A stretch of DNA of 64,000 bases. Source: Streptomyces sp. cf386. GTDB taxonomy: Bacteria; Actinomycetota; Actinomycetes; Streptomycetales; Streptomycetaceae. A model generated the notes under the pieces. It worked only from the letters and a program-made list of their open reading frames with translations, was not told the origin of the DNA and did not search any database. Position numbers and translations under genes: made by a program. Below, piece by piece: positions 8,064-18,500 of this stretch. Location of the stretch: assembly GCF_900103585.1 (NCBI RefSeq), contig NZ_FNHV01000022.1:1-64000 (forward strand). The letters run 5' to 3'. Every line of letters starts with the position of its first letter. Position 1 is the first letter of the stretch.

Positions 8064-9431
8064 ATGGGTGAACAGGGAAGCCGTACAGACTCTGCCCGCT
8101 CGGAAAGGGAAAAGCCGAACCCGCGTGACGTGCATGGTGTGCTGCGCCGTCATGTGCTCGTGGACGGCTATGGCATCGTTCTCGACCTGTCCGCGAGTCA
8201 TGGCACCCAGTTGGTCGACGCCATGACCGGCGACCCCTATCTCGACCTTTTCTCCTTCTTCGCCTCGGCGCCGCTCGGTATCAATCCGACCTGCATTACC
8301 GACGATCCGGAGTTCATGCGGGAACTCGCCGCGGCAGCCGTCAACAAGCCGTCCAACCCGGACTTCTACACGGTCGAGTACGCCAGGTTCGTCGAGACGT
8401 TCGCCCGCGTGCTCGGCGACCCGCGGCTGCCGCACCTGTTCTTCGTGGACGGCGGGGCGCTCGCCGTCGAGAACGCGCTCAAGGCGGCCTTCGACTGGAA
8501 GGCACAGCGGCTGGGCCTCGACGAGCAGGCCGTGGACCGGCTCCAAGTGCTGCACCTGGAGCGGTCGTTCCACGGCCGCAGCGGCTACACGATGTCGCTG
8601 ACGAACACCGACCCCGCGAAGACCGACCGTTTCCCCAAGTTCGGCTGGCCCCGGATCCCGTCTCCCGCGCTGCGGCACCCGACCACCGCACACGCCCGAG
8701 CCAACCAGGAGGCCGAACAGCGGGCACTGCGGGCCGCCGAGGCAGCCTTCCGCGCCGCCGACGGGATGATCGCCTGCTTCATCGCCGAGCCGATCCAGGG
8801 CGAGGGCGGCGACAACCACCTCGGCGCCGGCTTCCTCCAGGCGATGCAGCGGCTCTGCCACGAGCACGACGCCCTGTTCGTGCTCGACGAGGTACAGACC
8901 GGCGGCGGCATCACCGGCACCCCCTGGGCCTACCAGCAACTGGGCCTCCAGCCGGACCTGGTGGCGTTCGGCAAGAAGACCCAGGTGTGCGGGGTGATGG
9001 GCGGCGGCCGGATCGACCAGGTCCCGGGCAACGTCTTCGCCGTCTCCTCCCGGATCAGCTCGACTTGGGGCGGCAGCCTCGCCGACATGGTCAGGGCCAC
9101 CCGGATCCTGGAGACGGTCGAGCGCACCCAGCTCCTCGACGCCGTCGTGGGCCGGGGCAAGTATCTGCGCGACGGCCTCGAAGCCCTGGCCACCGAGCAC
9201 CCGGACCTGCTGAGCAACGCCCGGGGCCGCGGACTGATGTGCGCGGTCACCCTGCCGGACACCCGCCTGCGCGACGACGTCCTGCACCGCATGTACCGCG
9301 ACCACCACGTCATCGCCCTGCCCTGCGGCGAGCGCAGCCTCCGCTTCCGCCCACCGCTGACGATCACCGAGAGCGAGATCGACCAGGCTCTCGACGCACT
9401 GGCCCGCAGCCTCCCGACGCCCGGCACCTGA
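8064..9431 (+). CDS. lat: L-lysine 6-aminotransferase
   Basis: LAT removes the epsilon-amino group of lysine to give piperideine-6-carboxylate, the first committed step to the alpha-aminoadipate side chain. The 455-residue protein is a class III PLP aminotransferase. AFGKKTQVCGVMGGGR holds the PLP lysine, and YLDLFSFFASAPLG and HLERSFHGRSGYTMSLTN match S. clavuligerus LAT almost exactly. ATG 8064 has GGAG at 8051-8054; the longer open frame from 7974 would start inside the operator. It leads the lat-pcbAB-pcbC operon. The next enzyme, piperideine-6-carboxylate dehydrogenase (pcd), is not in this window. Confidence 0.96.
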   Translation: MGEQGSRTDSARSEREKPNPRDVHGVLRRHVLVDGYGIVLDLSASHGTQLVDAMTGDPYLDLFSFFASAPLGINPTCITDDPEFMRELAAAAVNKPSNPDFYTVEYARFVETFARVLGDPRLPHLFFVDGGALAVENALKAAFDWKAQRLGLDEQAVDRLQVLHLERSFHGRSGYTMSLTNTDPAKTDRFPKFGWPRIPSPALRHPTTAHARANQEAEQRALRAAEAAFRAADGMIACFIAEPIQGEGGDNHLGAGFLQAMQRLCHEHDALFVLDEVQTGGGITGTPWAYQQLGLQPDLVAFGKKTQVCGVMGGGRIDQVPGNVFAVSSRISSTWGGSLADMVRATRILETVERTQLLDAVVGRGKYLRDGLEALATEHPDLLSNARGRGLMCAVTLPDTRLRDDVLHRMYRDHHVIALPCGERSLRFRPPLTITESEIDQALDALARSLPTPGT

Positions 9432-9534
9432 CGCACGGGGCGCGGTCCCGACACGTTCTCTGACCTTCGCGGCCCTGCGGCGGCCCCGGCCACCGCCGTG
9501 CGTCGCACGGATCTGTACGACGGAGAGCCTACGA

Positions 9535-12500
9535 ATGAAGTCAGCACCGTACCCGACGACCGCCGCGGACTGGTCCGCCCGCATCGCAGCGTTATCGAGC
9601 GAGCGTTGCGATCTGGAGATGCTCCTCAAGGACGAGTGGCGCAACAAGATCGCGGTGCGGGACGACGACCCCGCCGTATGTGCGACGAAGCGGCAGGACC
9701 TGCGCATCGGCGGACCGGACCACACCGCGCTCAGTCACGCGACGCGCGAGGACGGCGGTGTGCCGGTCGCCGCGTTCGCGCTGGCCGTGCTGCACGCCGT
9801 CATGCGGGCGTACGGCCACGGCGACCGGACGGTGGCGGCACTCGTCGACGCCACGGCGGGCGGCGACGTACGGCGGGCGGCGGTCCTGCCCGTCGTCGTC
9901 GACCACATCGAGCAGGCCCGGCTCACCTGCCGCGAGGCGGTGGCCGAACTCGGCGAGGCCGTGCGCCGGCAGGACGCCTATGTCACCGGTGACGAGGTGC
10001 TCGGGCGCGGTCTGTTCGACGCGCTGCTCGTGCTCGCCGACCACGACATGGACCTGGCCGAACTGCCGCCCTCCCCGCTCCTGGTGGTCGTCCGGGACGT
10101 CGAGGCGGACGGCCACCTCCAGTGGACCATGGCCTATGCGGAGGACCTGTTCGAGGACCGGACCATCGCCGGCGTGCTCGACGTCGTACGCGAGGTGCTC
10201 GGCCAGTTCCTCGGCCGGCCCGCGCAGCGCGTCGCCGACGTGGAGCTGGTGTCGGAGGAGCAGCGGCAGCAACTGCACAAGTGGAACGCCACCGACGGCG
10301 ACTTCCCCGAGGGCAAGCGGCTGAGCGACCTCTTCGAGGACGCGGTGCGCCGGTCGCCGGACCGGGAGGCCGTCGTCTTCGGCGACACCCGGCTGACGTA
10401 TCGCCAGGTCGACGAGCGGGCCAACCGGTTCGCGCACTGGCTGCTCGGGCCCGAGATGGCGGTGCGGCCGCAGCAACTGGTCGGGATGTACCTCGACAAG
10501 AGCGACCTGGGCGTCGTCGCCACCCTCGGCCTGTGGAAGGCCGGTGCGGCGTATGTGCCGATCGACCCCGCGTACCCGGCCGAGCGGATCCGCTTCATCG
10601 TCGGCGACACCGGCCTGAACGGCATCGTCACCAACCGGCACCACGCGGCGCGGCTCAGGAAGATCCTCGGGGCCGGGCACGCCGATGTGCGCGTCATCGA
10701 GATCGAGACCGTGCTCGCCCGGCAGGAGAGCGCCGCCGGCGCCTCGCGGCTGTCCCTGGGCAGCGGCGATCTCGCCTACCTCACCTACACCTCCGGCACC
10801 ACGGGTGTGCCGAAGGGGGTTCCCAAGTACCACGACAGCGTCGTGAACAGCATCACCGATCTGTCCGAGCGCTACGAGATGCGGCGACCGGGGGAGGAGC
10901 GCGTCGCGCTCTTCGCCTCGTACGTCTTCGAACCGCACCTGCGGCAGACCCTGATCGCGCTCATCAACTCCCAGACGCTGGTGATCGTCCCCGACGAGAT
11001 CCGGCTCGACCCGGACCGGTTCCCCGCCTACATCGAGCGGCACGGGGTCACGTATCTCAACGCCACGGGATCGGTGCTGCAACACTTCGACCTGCGTCGA
11101 TGTACGAGCCTGAAGAAGCTGCTGCTGGTCGGCGAGGAACTGACGGCGGCCGGGCTGCGCCAGCTCCGGGAGCGGTTCTCCGGCCAGGTGGTCAACGAGT
11201 ACGCCTTCACCGAGGCGGCCTTCGTCACCGCCGTCAAGGAGTTCGGGCCGGGCGTGACGGAGCGGCCGGACCGCAGCATCGGCCGGCCGCTGCGCAACGT
11301 GAAGTGGTACGTGCTGAGCCAGAACCTGAAGCAGCTGCCGATCGGCGCCATCGGCGAGCTGTACATCGGCGGCAACGGCATCGCCCCCGGCTACCTCAAC
11401 CGCGACGACCTGACCGCCGAGCGGTTCACGCCGAACCCGTACCAGTCGGCGCAGGAGAAGCTGCTCGGGCGCAACGCCCGCCTCTACCGGACCGGTGACC
11501 TGGCCCGGGTCCTGCCCTCCGGCGAGGTCGAGTTCATGGGCCGCAGCGACTTCCAGCTCAAGCTGAACGGCGTCCGTGTGGAGCCGGGCGAGGTCGAGGC
11601 GCAGGCGACCGAGTACCCGGGCGTCCGCAAGTGCACGGTGGTGGCCCGCGAAGGGGCGGGTGGCACCGGCGACCGCCATCTCGTCGGGTACTACACGACC
11701 GAGCCGTCGGCGGAGGTGACCGAGGACGAGCTGCTGTCCTTCCTGGAAGAGCGGCTCATACGGATCATGGTCCCCGCCCGTATGGTCCGGCTCGACGGCA
11801 TTCCGGTCAACGTCAACGGCAAGGTGGACTGGCGCGCGCTGCCCGAGGTGGACCGAGCCCGTCCCGCGCCGGTCGACGGCGACGACCACAGGGAGGGCGC
11901 GGCAGACGGCGTCCTGGAGGAGCTGCGCGAGATCTGGGGCGAGGTCCTGGGCGTGCCGGCGGCGCGGATCGGCGACCGCGACGACTTCTTCCGGCTCGGC
12001 GGGCAGAGCATCTCCTGCATCCTGCTGATCGCCCGCGTACGGCAGCGGCTCGGCGTCTTCGTCGGCGTCGAGGACGTGTTCACCCTGCGAACCCTGACCG
12101 AGCTTGCCGACCACCTGGACCGGCAGCACGACACCCGGCCCGAGCCGGGCCCCGAGCCCGAGCCCGTCCACGAACCGGCCGCCGCCGAGGGCGAACCCGT
12201 ACGGCTGCGCGCGAACGGCCTCCAGCAGGGCCTGCTGTACCACGCCCTGAAGCGCAGGAGCGGCGACGACGCCTACGTCATGCAGTCGGTGCACCGCTAC
12301 CGATGTCCGATCCGCCCCGACCTGATGAAGCAGGCCTGGCGGCACGCCCAGCACAAGTACCCGGCGCTGCGGCTGCGCTTCGAGTGGGCCGAGGAGCCCC
12401 TCCAGATCATCGACTCCGACGACCGGCCCCTCGACTGGCGGTTCGTCGACCTGGCCGACGTGTCCGACCCCGCCGAACAGGACGCCCGTATCCGGGAGTT

Positions 12501-15500
12501 GCAGCAGCGGGACCGGGCCGAGCCGTACGAGCCCGCCGAAGGACGGATGTTCCGGGTCTATCTGATCCGGCAGCGCGAAGACCTGTACTCGCTGATCTTC
12601 AGCTGTCACCACCTCGTCCTGGACGGCTGGAGCCTGCCGGTCCTGCACGACGAGGTGCACCGCGTGTATCTGAGCCTGCTGCGCGGCACCGCGATCGAGC
12701 CGGACGTGGACCACGCCTACGCGGCGGCCCAGCGGTACTGGGAGGAGCACCGCGACGAGCACGTCGAGCACTGGCTGCGGCAGATCGAGCGCATCGACGA
12801 ACGCGGTGACTTCGACGGACTGCTCAAGGAGGAGATCCGCTACCAGGTCGACCTGAGCGACTACGACCACGTCCACGAGCACCGCACGAGGAAGCTGGCC
12901 CTCGGCGCGGACCTGACCGCCGCGCTGAAGTCGATGTGCGCCGGCCACTCGGTCACCCTGCACTCGGTGCTCCAGTTCGTGTGGCACAAGGTGCTGTACG
13001 CGATCGGCGGCGGGAACACCACGGTGGTGGGGACGATCGTCTCCGGCCGCAATCTGCACGTCGACGCCATCGAGAACTCGGTCGGCCTGTTCATCAACAC
13101 CCTGCCCCTCGTCGTCGACCACGACGACCAGGCGGGGCGGAGCGTCGGCGCGGCCATCGCCGACATCCAGTCCGTCGTGAACACGATGAACGGCAGGAGC
13201 ACGGTCGAACTGGGCCGGCTCCAGACCGGAGGGATGAAGCGCCGGCTCTTCGACACACTGCTGGTGCTGGAGAACTACCCGCGGCTGCTGGAGGAGGCCG
13301 AGGAGCACGACGAACTCCTCCGCTTCGAGAAGGCGTACGACGCCGACAAGGTCGACTACCCGCTGGCCGTCGTCGCCCGCGAGGAGGGCGACGAGCTGAC
13401 GGTCACCCTCTGGTACGCGGGCGAACTCTTCGCCGACGCCACCATCGACACCCTCCTCGACGTCACCCACACCCTGTTCGCCCAGGTGGCGCGGGACATC
13501 ACCCAGCCCGTGGACGGACTCGACCTCGTGTCGCCGGCGATGATCGAGCGCTTCGACACCTGGAACCGGACGCAGACCGAGTACCCCGCCGACAAGACCC
13601 TGCACGGCGTGTTCGAGGAGCAGGCCGCGGCCTGGCCGGACGAGATCGCGGTCGTCTACCGGAACACTCGACTGACGTACCGTCAACTCAACGAGCAGGT
13701 CAACCAGTTGGCGAACTATCTGCGCTCGGTGGTCCAGTTACGGCCGAACGATCTGGTCGGCCTGGTGGTGGACAAGAGCGAGCTGATGATCGTCGCGATC
13801 CTGGCGGTGTGGAAGACGGGGGCGGCGTATGTGCCGATCGACCCCGGCTATCCCGAGGACCGGATCGCGTTCATGCTCCAGGACACCCGGGCCCGGCTGG
13901 TGGTGACCAACCAGGCCCACGCGGAGCGGCTGCGCGAGCTGCCGGCCACCGAGGGGCTGCCGGTCGTGGAGGCCGACCGGCTGCCGATGGGGTACCGGTC
14001 GGCGGAGAACCCGGTCACCGAGGTCACCAGCACCGACCTCGCCTACGCCATCTACACCTCCGGCACCACCGGCAACCCCAAGGCCGTCCTGGTCGAGCAC
14101 CGGGGCGTCGTCAACCTCCAGGTCTCCCTGGCCAAGCTGTTCTCGCTGGACAAGAGCGAGGGCGACGAGGCGCTGCTGTCGTTCTCCAACTACGTCTTCG
14201 ACCACTTCGTCGAGCAGATGACCGACGCGCTGCTCAACGGGCAGAAGCTGGTGGTGCTCGACGACACGATGCGCACCGACGCCGAGCGCCTCTACCAGTA
14301 CATCAACGACGAGAAGGTCACCTACCTCTCCGGAACACCGTCGGTGCTGTCGCTGTACGACTACTCGACGACGACCTCCCTGACCCGCATCGACGCGATC
14401 GGCGAGGACTTCACCGAGCCGGTGTTCAACAAGATCCGCGGGACCTTCCCGGGCATGATCATCAACGGGTACGGCCCGACGGAGATCTCGATCACCAGCC
14501 ACAAGCGGCCCTACCCCGCGGTCGACGAGCGCCGTGCGACCAAGAGCATCGGCCACCCGGTGGCGAACACCACGGCCTACGTGCTCAACACGTCGATGAA
14601 GCGGGTCCCGGTCGGCGGCATGGGCGAGTTGTACATCGGCGACGTAGGAGTCACCCGCGGCTACCTGGGCCGCGCCGAGCTGACCGCGGAGCGGTTCGTC
14701 GACAACCCCTTCCAGACCCCCGAGGAGCGGGCCGCCGGGCGCAACGCACGGCTGTACCGGACCGGCGACCTGGTGCGGTGGCTGCCCGACGGCGAGCTCG
14801 AGTGCCTGGGCCGCACCGACCTCCAGGTCAAGATCCGCGGCCAGCGCGTCGAACTCGGTGAGGTCGAGGCGGTCCTCTCGGCGTACCCCGGCGTGACCAG
14901 GTCCCTGGTGATCGCCCGGGAGCATCAGGACGGCGGGCTCGCGGCGGCCCAGAAGTACCTCGTCGGCTTCTACATCAGCGACCGCGAACACGACGAGCAG
15001 GACGTGAAGGAGTGGATGCGCCGGAAGCTGCCCGAGGCCATCGTGCCCGCCCGCGTCCTGCGCATCACGGACATCCCCGTGACCCCCAGCGGCAAGCTGG
15101 ACACACGGCGCCTGCCCGAGACGGACTTCGGGCAGGGCGACGGCACCGAGTACCTCGCCCCCTCCGACGACGTCGAGGTCAAGCTGTGCGGCATCTGGGC
15201 CACGGTGCTCGGCGTCGCCCCGGACCGCATCGGAGTGCACGACGACTTCTTCGCGCTCGGCGGCGACAGCATCCGCGCGATGGCGCTCGCGCAGGCCATC
15301 ACCAGCGGCTTCGGCCGGGGCCTCGGCGTCGGGACCGTACTCCGGCACACCTCCCTCGGCGCACAGGCACGGCACATCCGGGAGATGGCCGCGCAGTCGG
15401 ACGAGGCGGACGCCGAGCAGACGGCCGGGCGGGCAGGCGCGGCGACCGGCCGACCCGCGGTGTCGCTCGCGCAGGAACGCCTGCTGTTCATCGACGAGTT

Positions 15501-18500
15501 CGAGGGCGGCACCGCCGCCTACAACATCCCGTTCGCACTGCGGTTCCCGACACACGACACGGTGTCACGGGACACGGTGATCCACGCCCTGCGCACCCTC
15601 CTGCGACGCCATCCCGCGCTGCGCACCCTGCTCAGGACCGACCAGGACGGCGTCCGTCGGCAGTACACGCTGCCGGAGGACGAGGCCCTGGCCCTGTTCG
15701 CCCCGGAGGTGCACACGGTCGCCGGAACCGTGGAGCTGGACGAGCGGCTCGTGCGGTGCGAGGGACATGTCTTCCGCCTGCACGAGGAACTGCCCCTGCG
15801 GGCCGACCTGTTCGACCTCACCGGCGATCCAGGCAGCCTGTACCTGAGCCTCGTGCTCCACCACACCTGCTTCGACGGCTGGTCGTGGAACGTCTTCCGC
15901 CAGGAGCTCGCGGCCCTGCTGCGCGGGGTGCCCGCGGCGGACCTCGGCACGGTCCGCGGTAGCTACGCCGACTTCGCGGTGTGGCAGCGGCAGCACCTCA
16001 CCGGCCGACGGCTGGCGGAGCTGACCGAGTTCTGGACGGACGCACTGGCCGGGTTCGAGACGATCCGGCTGCCGCTGGACCACCCGCGCCCCGCCCGGTT
16101 CGACTACCGGGGCCGGGAGATCGAGTTCGGTCTTGACGACGAGACCGTGGAGGAGCTGCGGGCGCTGGCCCGGTCGGTGCGAGTGAGCCTGTACAGCGTG
16201 CTGCTCGGCGCCTGGTGCCTGGTGCTGAACCTGTACACCGGTCGGCACGACTTCGTCGTGGGCACCCCGTCCGCCAACCGCGGACGCCCGGAGTTCGACC
16301 GCACCGTCGGCTTCTTCGCCAACCTGCTCGCGCTGCGCGTCCGGGTCGACGAGCGGGCCACGCTGGTGGACTACGTCCGCTCGGTCGGCGAGCGGGTCGT
16401 CGCGGCGCAGGTGCACGGCGAGCTGCCGTTCGAGCAGCTCGTCAAGGAACTCGACGTGGAGAAGGATCCGAGCCGCCACCCCGTCCTCCAGGTCAACTTC
16501 ACCCTGCAGAACGTCACGGACCGCGCCGGGACCACCCCCGTGGCCGACGGGACGCCGGCGCTGATCGACCACAGGCCGGACGCCGACGGCTGGACGGCCA
16601 CCAAGTTCGACCTGTCGGCCACTCTCACCGAGACCCCGGCGGGCGGACTGGCGGGCAACCTGACGTACGCCGCGTCCCTGTTCGAGGACGCGAGCGCCGA
16701 GGGCTTCATCGCCGTCTTCCGGCACGTCCTGCGCGAGTTCGCGAGGCTGGCCGCCACGGGCGAGCGGGCCCGGCTGGCCGAGGTCACCGGCGTGGACGAG
16801 GAGGGGCGGGCTCGGCTGCTGGCCGACGCCGGTGCGCCGGTCACCGCCCCCGGACCCGCCCGGACGCTGCACGCCGTGTTCGAGGAGACGGCCGCCGCCT
16901 TCCCGGACCGGATCGCGCTCGTCCACGGCGACACGGAACTGACGTATCGTCAACTCAACGAGCGCGCGAACCAGTTGGCGCACTATCTGCGGTCCGTCGT
17001 GCAGCTGCGGCCGGGCGACCCGGTCGCCCTGGTGCTGGACAAGAGCGACCTGATGGTCACCGCGATCCTGGCGGTGTGGAAGGCCGGGGCGGCGTATGTG
17101 CCGATCGACCCGGGCTATCCCGACGACCGTGTCGAGTTCATGCTCCGGGACACCCGGGCCGGGCTGATGGTGACGGAGCAGGCCCACGCCGACCGACTGC
17201 GCACCCTGCCCGGCGCGGCCCGGCCGACGCTGGTGGCGGCCGACCGGCTGCCGATGGGCTACCGCTCCACCGAGAACCCGGTCACCGAGGTGTCGCCGGA
17301 CGACCTGGCCTACGCCATCTACACCTCGGGCACCACCGGCCGGCCCAAGGCCGTCCTGGTGCCGCACCGCGCCGTGGACAGCTTCCGCGAGCAGCTCGCC
17401 GAACGCCACCTCGGCGACCCCGCCACCACCCGCGAAGGCGTGCTGTTCCTCGCCAACTACGTGTTCGACTTCTCCGTGGAGCAGCTGGCGCTGTCCGTGC
17501 TCGGCGGCCACACCCTGGTCGTGCCGCCGTCGTCGCCCGCCGAGGACGACGGCTTCTACGACTACGCGAACCGGGCCGGACTGACCTACCTGAGCGGCAC
17601 GCCGACGCAGATCACCCAACTCGACCTCGCGCGGCTGACCCACCTGAGGTGTGTGCTGGTCGCCGGAGAGGCGTTCCACGAGCGCCACTTCGCGAAGATC
17701 CGCGGCGAGTTCTCCGGCCCACTGCTCAACGCGTACGGCACCACGGAGACCGCCGTCTACAACACCGTCCGGCGCTTCGAACCCGGCGACCCCTACGCGA
17801 ACGCCCTCGGGCAGCCGCTCGGCAACACCCGGCTGTATGTGCTCGGCGACTCCATGCGGCTGCTGCCGCCGGGCGCGGTGGGCGAGCTGTACGTGGCCGG
17901 CGAGTGCGTCACGGACGGCTATCTCCACCAGCCGGAGCTGACCGGCGAACGGTTCCTGCCGAACCCGTTCCGGACGCAGGGCGAGCACCGCTCCGGACGC
18001 CACGAGGTGCTGTACCGCACCGGCGACCTGGTCCGACGCGCCCCCGACGGCGAGCTCCGGTACGTCGGACGCGACGACGCCCAGGTCAAGATCAACGGCC
18101 TGCGCATCGAACTCGGCGAGGTGGAGGCGGTCCTGGCCGGCTGCCCGCAGGTGCGGGAGTGTGCCGTCGTCGCCGCCGGGGACGACAGCTCGCCGGACGG
18201 CAGGCGGCTGGTCGGCTATTACGTCGCCTACGCTGCCGACCGCGACGCGCCCGTGGACGAGGGCGAGATCTTCGCGGGCCTGCGGGCCAGGCTGATGCCG
18301 GGCATGGTGCCGTCGACGCTGGTACGCCTGGACCGGCTGCCGACGACCGTCAACGGCAAGCTCGACACCAAGGCCCTGCCCGCCGTGGACTTCGCCGCAC
18401 GCCGAGCCGTCTACGCGGCCCCGCGCAGCCGGACCGAGGCCCGGCTGTGCCAGTTGTGGAGCGCGCGGCTCCCGGGCGGCACGGTCGGCATCGACGACGA

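Noticed and set aside
9592..13686. Very long minus-strand open frame opposite pcbAB
   Set aside because: It is the mirror of GC-rich synthetase codons, low in complexity and without any recognisable domain.
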